Source of the DNA: Butyrivibrio sp. INlla18
GTDB taxonomy: Bacteria > Bacillota > Clostridia > Lachnospirales > Lachnospiraceae
Reading direction: 5' to 3'
Assembly: GCF_900103635.1 (NCBI RefSeq)
Contig: NZ_FMXK01000008.1
Location: 176,159-240,158, forward strand
Length of the DNA stretch: 64,000 nt
Numbering within the stretch: the stretch's first letter is position 1; each line of letters begins with the position of its first letter. The notes under the pieces are model-generated. The model saw only the letters and a list, made by a program, of their open reading frames with translations, ran no database searches and was not told where the DNA came from. Shown here piece after piece: positions 49,216 to 57,484 of this stretch. Position numbers and translations under genes: made by a program.

Positions 49216-49656
49216 ATGCCAAGAGTAAATTTATCACTTACACAGGATATGTATGATCGTATTGAGAAGGAAGCCAAGAAGCAGAACATCACAGTCAATT
49301 ATTATATCTGCGAGATGCTGGAAGAGCGCTTTGGTAAAAGAACTACCTACGACTATACAGTAGCCGTTGGCGAGATGATCAAGGAAGCCAAGAAAATGGA
49401 TAAAGAGTTTACTTTGGCAGATCTTCCTACCTTTGCAGATGTGAATGAAGTCCTTGTAGAGTACAAGATCAAGGAATCACCGGCACAGATAAGAGCCCGT
49501 CTCGGAAAGATGTTCAATGAGGCAGTCAAGAAGGGTACAGCCAAAGGCGTAGAGAGAGCCACAACTATAAAAGACGGCGAAGAGCAGCTCAAGTTCTATT
49601 GCAGGGCTGCAGTGTATGTCAACAAATTGAATCAGATTAAAAAGGGTGACAAATAA
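49216..49656 (+). CDS. Ribbon-helix-helix regulator with extra C-terminal domain
   Basis: 146 residues. VNLSLTQDMYDRIEKEAKKQNITVNYYICEMLEERF is an RHH/CopG domain. The remaining 100 residues (FADVNEVLVEYKIKESPAQIRARLGKMFNEAVKKG) are helical and unrecognised. Good SD AGGAGG. Probably self-regulating through the upstream repeats. It overlaps the next start by one base. Confidence 0.7.
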   Translation: MPRVNLSLTQDMYDRIEKEAKKQNITVNYYICEMLEERFGKRTTYDYTVAVGEMIKEAKKMDKEFTLADLPTFADVNEVLVEYKIKESPAQIRARLGKMFNEAVKKGTAKGVERATTIKDGEEQLKFYCRAAVYVNKLNQIKKGDK

Positions 49657-50093
49657 TGTGGGATGAAGATAAGTTTTTCTTTAATAGACACGATAGCGTA
49701 TCAGATAGTGTTTCAAGCAGTGCTGCCGGCGCTCTGGGAGGTCTTGCTGCTATTCCGCTTGCATTGGTCCTTTCAGCTGTTGGGATTCTCATTATGAGGA
49801 TTGATATCCTCAATGCTGCCAGTGCTGGCTTTATTCCATTATTCCTTACTCGTAACATGGGATTGGATTCAAAAACGTGTCTGATTATATATGGGGTAAC
49901 TGTAATTGCTATGCTCATTCTTGAACACTGTTTTACTATTGCCAAGATCCTGGGAAGTATTATAGGATGCTTGGTTGTCGCTTTTCTATGCTATGAACTT
50001 AGTGATGTGACACCTATGAACACACGGCTGACAATTACTGGTGTTGGAACAGTTATAACTATTTTGCTTAATATCAGATTCTGGAAAAGGTAA
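49656..50093 (+). CDS. Membrane protein of unknown function
   Basis: 145 residues with a polar N-terminus (DEDKFFFNRHDSVSDSVSSS) and four hydrophobic helices. Its start overlaps the previous stop as TAATG. No family recognised. Its coupling to the RHH regulator suggests an accessory element role. Confidence 0.6.
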   Translation: MWDEDKFFFNRHDSVSDSVSSSAAGALGGLAAIPLALVLSAVGILIMRIDILNAASAGFIPLFLTRNMGLDSKTCLIIYGVTVIAMLILEHCFTIAKILGSIIGCLVVAFLCYELSDVTPMNTRLTITGVGTVITILLNIRFWKR

Positions 50094-50111
50094 ATAATAA
50101 AGAAAGGAAGT

Positions 50112-50140
50112 TTGACACCTGTAACGTTACAGGTTATAAT
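50112..50140 (+). promoter_or_regulatory. higBA promoter with perfect palindromic operator
   Basis: TTGACA (50112-50117), 17 bp, TATAAT (50135-50140). The spacer contains CCTGTAACGTTACAGG (50118-50133), a perfect 16-bp palindrome. The predicted start of transcription falls on the higB ATG at 50147. Confidence 0.85.
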
Positions 50141-50146
50141 AATGAC

Positions 50147-50425
50147 ATGATAAAATCGTTTGCACATAAAGGCTTAAAAGACTTCTATGAAACTGGTTCA
50201 AAGAAGGGGATTCAGCCAGATCATGCACCGAAATTAGCGAGAATGCTTGACCGATTGGATGCCAGTACCAGTGCTCAAGATATGAACTTGCCTGGGTATA
50301 GATTACACCCACTTAAAGGTGATAAGCAGGATATGTGGTCTGTTACTGTCAATGGTAATTGGAGAATGACTTTTTACTTTGAGGGTCAGGATGCATTTCT
50401 TGTAGACTACATGGATTATCACTGA
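50147..50425 (+). CDS. higB: HigB/RelE-type mRNA interferase toxin
   Basis: 92 residues. MIKSFAHKGLKDFYETGSKKGIQPDHAPKLARMLDRLD and the C-terminal LHPLKGDKQDMWSVTVNGNWRMTFYFEGQDAFLVDYMDYH are typical of HigB, which cleaves mRNA at the ribosome. No ribosome site is seen; the message may be leaderless. The antitoxin gene follows by 17 bp. Confidence 0.93.
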   Translation: MIKSFAHKGLKDFYETGSKKGIQPDHAPKLARMLDRLDASTSAQDMNLPGYRLHPLKGDKQDMWSVTVNGNWRMTFYFEGQDAFLVDYMDYH

Positions 50426-50442
50426 GGAAGGAGGAAAAATAC

Positions 50443-50739
50443 ATGACTAGAAGACCGACACATCCAGGAAATGTATTCTTGGAAGATGTAATGAAACCAT
50501 TGAATCTCACAGTTACCGATGCAGCGAGAATGCTAGGAGTAAGTAGAAAAGCATTGTCAGAGTTTGTTAATGAGAAAGCTTCTCTTAGCCCGGAAATGGC
50601 TATAAGGATAAGCAAGGCAACTAATACATCTCCAGAAAGCTGGATGAATATGCAGCAGAAACTGACGCTTTGGACAGCACAACAAAATGAACCATCAAAT
50701 GTAATACCTTTTCCTTTGGACGCAGTAAAAGAGGGATGA
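50443..50739 (+). CDS. higA: HigA antitoxin
   Basis: 98 residues. RRPTHPGNVFLEDVMKPLNLTVTDAARMLGVSRKALSEFVNEKASLSPEMAIRISKATNTSPESWMNMQQ is a complete HigA helix-turn-helix. It should neutralise HigB and repress the operon through the palindrome in the promoter. AAGGAGG precedes it. Confidence 0.95.
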   Translation: MTRRPTHPGNVFLEDVMKPLNLTVTDAARMLGVSRKALSEFVNEKASLSPEMAIRISKATNTSPESWMNMQQKLTLWTAQQNEPSNVIPFPLDAVKEG

Positions 50740-50743
50740 TTGT

Positions 50744-50797
50744 AATAGCTCTGGAATCAAGATTTGATTAGTTGATGTCCGGGGCTATTTTATTTTT
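50744..50797 (+). terminator. Terminator of higBA
   Basis: AATAGCTCTGG pairs with CCGGGGCTATT (G-T pairs), followed by TTATTTTT. Confidence 0.7.
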
Positions 50798-50867
50798 GTC
50801 TGAAAAAAGGTATGATAATCCATAAGTTGTCGGAAAAGATGATAGGGAAAAGGGAAAGTAGGATAAG

Positions 50868-51422
50868 ATGAAGCATTGCGGGACACAGACTATCGAAACA
50901 GAAAGACTTATACTGAGGCAATTCAAGAGTGAAGATGCCGATGCCATGTTTAAGAACTGGGCAAATGATGAAGAAGTAACTAAGTATCTGACTTGGCCAC
51001 CTCATGGAACGGTGGATGTTACAACAGAGATTTTAAAACAGTGGGTGGATTCATATAAGGATGAAAAGTACTATCAGTGGGCTATTGTTCTAAAAGAAAT
51101 AGATGAACCAATAGGAAGTATCTCTGCAGTTGGTATGAAAGAGAGTATAAACATGATTCATATCGGATACTGTATCGGAAGGTGCTGGTGGAATCAGGGT
51201 ATTACATCTGAAGCATTAAAAGCAGTCATAGATTTCTTTTTTGACAAGGTGGAAGCAAATCGCATCGAATCAAGGCATGATGTTAATAATCCACACTCCG
51301 GTATGGTCATGAAAAAATGTGGAATGAAGTACGAAGGGACACTCCGTAGCTCAGATATTAACAACCAGGGACTTAATGATTCCAGTTGGTATGCAATTCT
51401 AAGATCAGACAGGCTTTTATAA
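50868..51422 (+). CDS. RimJ/RimL-type GNAT acetyltransferase
   Basis: 184 residues. TIETERLILRQFKSEDADAMFKNWANDEEVTKYLTWPPH at the N-terminus, acetyl-CoA loop region GYCIGRCWWNQGITSEALKAVIDF, and NNPHSGMVMKKCGMKYEGTLR near the end. Substrate unknown. The 120 bases after it hold only a possible 20-codon ORF. Confidence 0.9.
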   Translation: MKHCGTQTIETERLILRQFKSEDADAMFKNWANDEEVTKYLTWPPHGTVDVTTEILKQWVDSYKDEKYYQWAIVLKEIDEPIGSISAVGMKESINMIHIGYCIGRCWWNQGITSEALKAVIDFFFDKVEANRIESRHDVNNPHSGMVMKKCGMKYEGTLRSSDINNQGLNDSSWYAILRSDRLL

Positions 51423-51544
51423 GAAGACTGGAATGAAAAAGGCTGTTGAAGTAATGAAATACAACCACATAGAATGGACGGAATGGACAGTATGAGTGAC
51501 CGGTAGGAGTATATTTCAGTATATATGACAATAGAGAGGTTGAT

Positions 51545-51913
51545 ATGAATTTTCTATTTGTAGCACTTGGTGGTGCCTTGGGTGCAGTAGCGCGATATGC
51601 AATAAGTCTGATTCCTGTTAAGACTTATTTTCCGATATTAACTCTGATTACAAATATCCTCGGTGCCATACTAATTGGATTCGCTGTTGGAATTACCAGT
51701 AACCGAGAAAGTGTATCTGATAATACCATTCTTTTCTGGAAGACAGGGGTGTGTGGAGGTTTTACCACATTCTCTACATTTTCCCTTGAAGCTTTTAATT
51801 TGTTTGAGAAGAAACAATATATGAATGGCGGATTATATGTGGCACTGAGTTGTTGTTGCTGCATATTTGGAATTCTATGCGGAAAGAAACTTGCGACGAT
51901 AATAAAACTTTGA
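51545..51913 (+). CDS. crcB: Fluoride channel FluC/CrcB (copy 2)
   Basis: 122 residues. LGGALGAVARYAISLI and CGGFTTFSTFSLEAF signatures. Very similar to copy 1 at 35,942, including PVKT.FPILTL.TNI.GA. A run of four cysteines (CCCC) lies in the last helix. Each copy could make a homodimer. No fluoride riboswitch seen. Confidence 0.9.
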   Translation: MNFLFVALGGALGAVARYAISLIPVKTYFPILTLITNILGAILIGFAVGITSNRESVSDNTILFWKTGVCGGFTTFSTFSLEAFNLFEKKQYMNGGLYVALSCCCCIFGILCGKKLATIIKL

Positions 51914-52016
51914 ATTCCAGAATAAATCAGAACGATAACTCGGCAGTTTTCCGTCTTTTATAAGTTTTGCTCCGGTCTGATGGTAGTTGAAGCTTATCCC
52001 GTTTTCGATGCATGCA

Positions 52017-52409
52017 TTATGTAATATCTCCACTGCTTTCATTGTCTTGGTGCGCCAGGCTAAAGAGAATTTTTAATTCTTTGCCACCTTCATGCATACC
52101 ACGTTTGATCCATTCCAGCATCCATCCGTAAATGCCATATGCCCAAAAAGATTTCATGTATGCTTCAAGGTTGGGCATTTCAGGCATTATCTGAATGGTG
52201 CTAATTATGGTTTCCATCATGATGGAAGACATACCTGCGTTATAGAGAATCGTATAAAATTCTCTATGATCACGGTAAAAGTCGAATAATGAGGGGAACA
52301 AACTTTCCGGCGTTGATTCGGGGTTAGGCAGCCTTATTGTTTCGACAGTAGGTGCTTGCATCTGTATCTGGGCTGGAAGAAAGCTCTTTACATGAATAGT
52401 ACTCGGCAA
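52017..52409 (-). pseudogene. TetR-family regulator C-terminal remnant
   Basis: About 120 residues such as SLFDFYRDHREFYTILYNAGMSSIMMETIIST and MKSFWAYGIYGWMLEWIKRGMHEGGKELKILFSLAHQ match the ligand-binding half of TetR proteins of the 'TetR_C_8' kind. The helix-turn-helix is absent and no proper start is seen. The 100 bases beyond its stop read as another fragment on the same strand (ENGISFNYHQTGAKLIKDGK), unrecognised. Confidence 0.65.
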
Positions 52410-52516
52410 AGGCGGTCTGTGGACGATGATTCATGGAGCGCCTTTTTTATGTGTTTTTTGCTTCGACAAAAGCTTCTATTATTTATGTTTTGAAGAAGTG
52501 AAGATATGATGTCAGC

Positions 52517-52732
52517 ATGTTCCCTAAACAGAATAGCCTTCCGGGAATTATTATCGAGGTCAAATGGGATACAGACCTTGATGACAAAGCTCTAGACAAA
52601 CTTGCAACAAAGGCTTTGGAGCAGATAGATAACAAAAATTATGAGGCTGAAATGCGTGATGACGGAATAACTGACATCATAAAGTTCGGAATGGCCTTTT
52701 CCGGTAAGCATGTTTTGATTAAGACGAGATAG
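52517..52732 (+). pseudogene. C-terminal remnant of an AAA-ATPase/PDDEXK_9 protein
   Basis: 71 codons, GIIIEVKWDTDLDDKALDKLATKALEQIDNKNY...GITDIIKFGMAFSGKHVLI. This is the PDDEXK_9 (DUF1703) end of a common clostridial ATPase-nuclease. The ATPase domain is missing. Confidence 0.7.
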
Positions 52733-52747
52733 CTATTGTCGATTATG

Positions 52748-52999
52748 TTAGAATCTCTCTAGCATCTCTTGAACAGCATCTTTAAGTTCACCACTGAAAT
52801 CGTTAAGATCTTCGGTGGTGATTACTTTTTTCTTAATCATAGTAGCAATATTCCAAATGGATTCTGATTTACTGATTTCAAGTAAGACCCAAGGGTTCTT
52901 TTTGTCTTTTTCGATACGATCTTCCAAGGTCCAGAACTTATCAGATGCCGGTTTTGGACTATAAAGTAATTTAGAATATTCTTTTATCAGCTTTTCCAT
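52748..52999 (-). CDS. Small hypothetical protein
   Basis: 83 residues, charged and helical (MEKLIKEYSKLLYSPKPASDKFWTLEDRIEKDKKNPWVLLEISKSESIWNIATMIKKKVITTEDLNDFSGELKDAVQEML). No signal or helix in membrane. Weak ribosome site. Family not recognised, but the regular composition suggests a real gene. Confidence 0.5.
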   Translation of the reverse strand: MEKLIKEYSKLLYSPKPASDKFWTLEDRIEKDKKNPWVLLEISKSESIWNIATMIKKKVITTEDLNDFSGELKDAVQEMLERF

Positions 53000-53203
53000 A
53001 TAAGCTTCTTATCAATAAATATCATTTGTGAAAAAAATAAATTTAAAGGTAAGCCCGGACACGAAAAAACATAAATTGCAATCAATTTAATTGCATTTAA
53101 TTTAAAATGTGATATGATAATACCGTAACAGAAAACAGTTTCAATTCGTGAGTGCACCGGATAAGGCTTTGCACGCAGGATAACTGGAGGATATTACGAT
53201 CAC

Positions 53204-54181
53204 ATGAATAAGAAGAATAAATTATCAAAAATAATAAAGTGGGTAGTAGCCATTGTGCTCATTGCTTTTGTGGCACTTGATATTTTTGCAGGCAACTACC
53301 TTGTTACATTTGCAATTTCACGTTCTACAGCATCCGGAATAGCTGTTGCACCGACTCCAACGACTTCTGACGATACGAAGAACACGGTTGACCGGGTATG
53401 GAAGGAGATAAGCGAGTTAACTAACAACTGGGTCGACAGTTCAGCAAAAGAGGTTGTCTCTATCAGTTCTTCTGACGGCTTAAATCTGGTCGGTGATGTT
53501 TTTACCACCGATGCTAACAGCCATAACTGGGTCATTGCAATACATGGTTACACAGGTAAGCGTCAGCAGATGTATTCCTATGCAAGATATTATGCTGAGC
53601 AGGGCTACAATGTTCTTACCCCGGATATGCGATCCCATGGAGACAGTGAAGGTAAATTCATTGGAATGGGATGGCTCGACAAGGAAGATGTAAAACTCTG
53701 GATCGATCATGTACTTGGCATCGATCCTGATGCGCAGATAATTCTCCATGGAGTATCCATGGGAGGCGCAACTGTTATGATGACATCAGGAGAGGATCTT
53801 CCGCATAATGTAAAGGCAATAATCGATGACTGCGGATACACTTCAGTATGGGATGAGTTTACTGATGAGGCCAGATATCTTTTCAATATCTCGCAGTTCC
53901 CGATCCTTTATACTGCCAGTGCTATTTCCAAGATAAGGGCAGGATATACTTTCCAGGAAGCCTCTGCTCTAGAGCAGGTCAAAAACACCTCGATCCCCAT
54001 ATTCTTTATACATGGCGAAGAGGATAACTTTGTAAATACAAGAATGGTCTACAGCTTATATGATGCTTGTAACTCTCAGAAAGACCTCTATGTGGTCGAA
54101 GGAGCCGGTCACGGACAGGCACTGTATATGGACCCTGACAAGTACTTTACAAAAGTTTTTGGATTTATAAATTCACTTTGA
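53204..54181 (+). CDS. Membrane-anchored alpha/beta hydrolase
   Basis: 325 residues. An N-terminal helix (WVVAIVLIAFVALDIFAGNYLV) anchors a catalytic domain facing outwards. WVIAIHGYTGKRQQMYSYARYYAEQGYNVLTPDMRSHGDSEGKFIGMG gives the oxyanion loop, HGVSMGGATV the nucleophile serine, EEDNF the acid, and GAGHGQAL the histidine. Substrate unknown; this YqkD/FrsA-like family usually acts on esters. GGAGG precedes the start. Confidence 0.88.
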   Translation: MNKKNKLSKIIKWVVAIVLIAFVALDIFAGNYLVTFAISRSTASGIAVAPTPTTSDDTKNTVDRVWKEISELTNNWVDSSAKEVVSISSSDGLNLVGDVFTTDANSHNWVIAIHGYTGKRQQMYSYARYYAEQGYNVLTPDMRSHGDSEGKFIGMGWLDKEDVKLWIDHVLGIDPDAQIILHGVSMGGATVMMTSGEDLPHNVKAIIDDCGYTSVWDEFTDEARYLFNISQFPILYTASAISKIRAGYTFQEASALEQVKNTSIPIFFIHGEEDNFVNTRMVYSLYDACNSQKDLYVVEGAGHGQALYMDPDKYFTKVFGFINSL

Positions 54182-54220
54182 TAACAAATAAAATGATCGA
54201 ACAGATAGGAGGAAACAAAG

Positions 54221-54667
54221 ATGAGTACATTAGTTACATTTTTTAGCGCAGAAGGAACAACCAAAAAAGTGGCAGAGGAGTTTGCTCAGAAGATAAATGC
54301 AGATATCTATGAGATTGTGCCTGAGGAACTGTACACAAAGGCTGATATCAACTATATGAATCCCCTTTCAAGATGCAATAAAGAGCAGATTGGGAAAAAA
54401 AATGTCCCCGTTAAAGGAAAGGTTCAGGACTTCGATAAGTACGACACCGTATATGTCGGTTTCCCTATCTGGTATGCTGCAGCACCAAGAGTAGTCTACA
54501 CTTTCTGCAAGGGATATAACTGGGAAGGCAAGAAAGTATACGCCTTTGCAACATCAGGCGGAAGCGGAATAGGAAAGACTGCAGAAAAACTTGAGGAGTA
54601 CGTTAAGGGGGCTGCATCTGTAGAGGCAAAGCTTATACATACCGCTGATGAGATCGTGAACTGGTAA
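54221..54667 (+). CDS. Flavodoxin
   Basis: 148 residues. FMN phosphate loop TFFSAEGTTKKVAEEFAQKI, the 60s loop GFPIWYAAAPRVVYTF, and the 90s loop FATSGGSGIGKTAEKLEEY. The pattern is the NADPH-dependent 'flavodoxin_4' group. Starts 39 bp after the hydrolase. Confidence 0.9.
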   Translation: MSTLVTFFSAEGTTKKVAEEFAQKINADIYEIVPEELYTKADINYMNPLSRCNKEQIGKKNVPVKGKVQDFDKYDTVYVGFPIWYAAAPRVVYTFCKGYNWEGKKVYAFATSGGSGIGKTAEKLEEYVKGAASVEAKLIHTADEIVNW

Positions 54668-54692
54668 TTGTAAGGAATAAGGATGGCACGAT

Positions 54693-56084
54693 ATGAAATA
54701 TAAATCTTTTAAAGCTGTTGATATGACTGTGGGGGCGCCATGGAAGCAGATACTTAAATTTACTATACCTATGCTGCTTGGAAATGTTGCCCAGCAGCTA
54801 TACAGCACTGTAGACAGCATTATTGTTGGAAGATACGTTGGCGATAATGCTTTGGCTGCAGTTGGAAGTGCGGCTCCTATTCTTAATCTTCTGTTGGTTA
54901 TGTTTATAGGTGTAAGTATTGGTGCGACGATAATGGTTGCTCAATATCTGGGAGCCAAAAACAGAGACGCTCTGTCCTGGACAATAGGAAACTGTTTCAC
55001 TCTTATCTTTATTGCGTCAGTTTCAATGACTGTGATCGGAGTCATCATAGCAAGACCGATGTTATCGTTACTTAGAACACCTGAGAGCATTATTGACTGG
55101 AGTGCAAGTTATCTTAGGATACTGTTTCTCGGTTCGATCGGACTGGGCTTTTATAATATCTTAAGTGGTGTCCTGAGGGGACTTGGAGATTCGGTTTCTG
55201 CGCTGGTTTATCTTATCATTTCAAGCGTGATCAACATTGTATTGGATATTCTTTTTGTGGCGAGATTCAACATGGGCGTGTCCGGTGTTGCTCTTGCTAC
55301 GATAATCGCGCAGGCATTTTCTGCCATATTATGTATCAATCGTCTGAGAAAAATGGGCGATGTATTTGATTTTGGAATAAAGTTTTTTAAATGGCAGGGA
55401 AACTATGCGGGACAGATAATAAGACTTGGATTCCCTTCCGGAATCACGCAGGCCATCTTTTCCATGTCTATCGTCCTGGTGCAGTCTCTTACTAATACCT
55501 TTGGTGAGCAGCTTATCACTGCAAGTGTGATCATACAGCGTGTGGATGGATTTGCAGTGCTTCCTATTTTCTCTTTCGGATCGGCTCTGACAACTTATGC
55601 AGGTCAGAATATCGGTGCGGGAAATAAGGAAAGAGTTGAACAGGGTTCAAGACAGGGCCTTTTGCTGTCGCTGATCTTTTCTGTAGCGATAGTGGCAGTC
55701 ATCCTTACGTTTGGCAGGGGCCTGATGGGAATATTTACAGATACAGAGGAACTCGTTGATCTTAGCATGCACCTTATGAGGATTCTGGCAGGCGGTTATC
55801 TGTTAATGGCTATCATTCAGTCCCTTACCGGTGTAATGCGTGGTGCGGGAGATACAGTGACACCTATGTGGATATCTATCATCGAGACCTTTTTCCTCAG
55901 AATGCCGCTGGCCTACATTATGGTATATATGACACGTTCCGCGGCTAATCCACTTGGCGATCGCGACATGATCTATTGGTCACTTCTTATAGCCTGGATC
56001 ATTGGTGCGATCATGAGTATTGTGCTGTACAGATATGGAAAATGGAGAAAGATAGGACCTGTCAGCCAGCAAATTTCCGATTAA
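54693..56084 (+). CDS. MATE-family efflux protein (second copy in window)
   Basis: 463 residues, 12 helices. VDMTVGAPWKQILKFTIPMLLGNVAQQLYSTVDSIIVGRYVGDNALAAVGSAAPILNLL and GVLRGLGDSVSALVYLIISSVIN are MATE signatures. Begins 25 bp after the flavodoxin, so probably cotranscribed. Confidence 0.94.
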   Translation: MKYKSFKAVDMTVGAPWKQILKFTIPMLLGNVAQQLYSTVDSIIVGRYVGDNALAAVGSAAPILNLLLVMFIGVSIGATIMVAQYLGAKNRDALSWTIGNCFTLIFIASVSMTVIGVIIARPMLSLLRTPESIIDWSASYLRILFLGSIGLGFYNILSGVLRGLGDSVSALVYLIISSVINIVLDILFVARFNMGVSGVALATIIAQAFSAILCINRLRKMGDVFDFGIKFFKWQGNYAGQIIRLGFPSGITQAIFSMSIVLVQSLTNTFGEQLITASVIIQRVDGFAVLPIFSFGSALTTYAGQNIGAGNKERVEQGSRQGLLLSLIFSVAIVAVILTFGRGLMGIFTDTEELVDLSMHLMRILAGGYLLMAIIQSLTGVMRGAGDTVTPMWISIIETFFLRMPLAYIMVYMTRSAANPLGDRDMIYWSLLIAWIIGAIMSIVLYRYGKWRKIGPVSQQISD

Positions 56085-56098
56085 TAAACTGTCGGGGC

Positions 56099-56146
56099 TT
56101 GATTTTTGACGATATATTATTATAATTAAAATTGTACACAATTAAA
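56099..56146 (+). promoter_or_regulatory. gpx promoter with ATTG-N4-CAAT operator
   Basis: TTGATT (56099-56104), 16 bp, TATAAT (56121-56126). ATTGTACACAATTAAA at 56131-56146 covers the expected start of transcription. A 14-of-16 match sits at the same place before the FAD oxidoreductase. Confidence 0.55.
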
Positions 56147-56218
56147 TGTTGCGAAATGCAGCATTGCATTCGAACAAATAATGAGCAGATTAATTAAAAA
56201 GAAAAGGAGAATGAAACA

Positions 56219-56758
56219 ATGATCTACGATTACACACTTAAGACCGGAACCGGCGAAGAGCTTAATCTTGCTGATTACAAGGGAAAGGTAGTTATGGTGG
56301 TCAACACAGCTACAGGATGTGGCTTTACACCTCAGTATGCACCTATTGAGCAGATGTATACCAAGTACCACGAGAAAGGTCTTGAGATAGTTGATGTTCC
56401 CTGTAACCAGTTTGGAGGACAGGCTCCCGGAACAGATGACGAGATCCATGAGTTCTGCACACTTCATTACAACACAACCTTCCCTCAGATGGCAAAGGCT
56501 GATGTAAATGGTGAGAACGAGCTTCCTCTTTATACATATCTTAAGTCTCAGAAGGGATTTGAGGGATTCCAGGAGCATGAGTTCAAGGCGCTTCTTGAGA
56601 AGATGTTTGCTGAAGCAGATCCTGAATGGGATAAGAAGCCTGACATTAAGTGGAACTTCACTAAGTTCATTATTGACCGTGAGGGAAACGTTGTTGCAAG
56701 ATTTGAGCCTACAGCTGATGTAAAAGATGTTGAGGCTTGCATTACATCTTTGCTTTGA
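56219..56758 (+). CDS. gpx: Glutathione/thioredoxin peroxidase (GPx-like)
   Basis: 179 residues. Reduces peroxides. The catalytic residue is Cys34 in NTATGCGFTPQY (no selenocysteine). PCNQFGGQAPGT and KWNFTKFIIDREGNVVARF complete the site. Bacterial Cys forms usually use thioredoxin. SD AAAAGGAG upstream. Perhaps coregulated with the oxidoreductase at 57.5 kb. Confidence 0.93.
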   Translation: MIYDYTLKTGTGEELNLADYKGKVVMVVNTATGCGFTPQYAPIEQMYTKYHEKGLEIVDVPCNQFGGQAPGTDDEIHEFCTLHYNTTFPQMAKADVNGENELPLYTYLKSQKGFEGFQEHEFKALLEKMFAEADPEWDKKPDIKWNFTKFIIDREGNVVARFEPTADVKDVEACITSLL

Positions 56759-56789
56759 TAAAAAAGTAGAATTCTGATAGCTATTTTTA

Positions 56790-56972
56790 GATGGGTCAAG
56801 AGACTTTTATCCTGTTGTTATGGATGAGGGCGCAACACTGCAGCTTCCTTATTACATCACAGCATATCCGACTACATTTATAATAAATCCGGAAGGCTAT
56901 GTCCTTGGCTACATCCCCGGTAGCATGACAAAAGAAATAATGGAAGATGTGATAGATCAGGCGAGAAAATGA
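56790..56972 (+). pseudogene. Redoxin/TlpA-like C-terminal remnant
   Basis: Open from 56781, reads DGSRDFYPVVMDEGATLQLPYYITAYPTTFIINPEGYVLGYIPGSMTKEIMEDVIDQARK. This is the cis-proline half of a thioredoxin-like reductase; the CxxC half is gone. Confidence 0.65.
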
Positions 56973-56973
56973 A

Positions 56974-57315
56974 AATATCTACGCTGATTGCAAGAGGCTT
57001 AAGCCACTTTACGACTACATAAGCGGGCATGATGTTAACAGGCTCTTTTGCATATCCAGGGAACCGCATGGACATGAGGCATGGAAATCAGAGATGGTGG
57101 AAAGGCTTTACGGAATTCCTGCATCGCACTGCTTCTATACTTTGGAGGCAAAAGAAAAGCCGCAGATTGTCATGGACAAGGTAAAAGAGCTGTTTCCTGA
57201 TATTTCGCCTGAGTCTGTAGTCCTCATGGATGACAATGATGACACTTTGGGAATGTATATGGCCCAGACTCCGTTTTGCACAGCACATCCCATGATATTT
57301 ATGGAGTATCTTTGA
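56974..57315 (+). pseudogene. Gene fragment of unknown family
   Basis: One frame open from before 56974 reads ENIYADCKRLKPLYDYISGHDVNRLFCISREPHGHEAW and ends ...VVLMDDNDDTLGMYMAQTPFCTAHPMIFMEYL. It lacks a start except ATG 57094. DDNDDTLG recalls HAD loop motifs but I cannot place it. It overlaps no other gene, and the following 170 bases are empty. Confidence 0.35.
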
Positions 57316-57484
57316 TTTTGATATTCGGATATGACACACGGTTTATTGCGGAGGAAAATCCCGCATACTGTGAATGGTAACCGGAGAGAATTTTACGGCT
57401 TTTTTGGCAGACTATATTGCTTTTTATGGGCAATGTAGTCTGCCAAATTTATTAAATGACAATAGTGTCAAAATAATCAATTAT

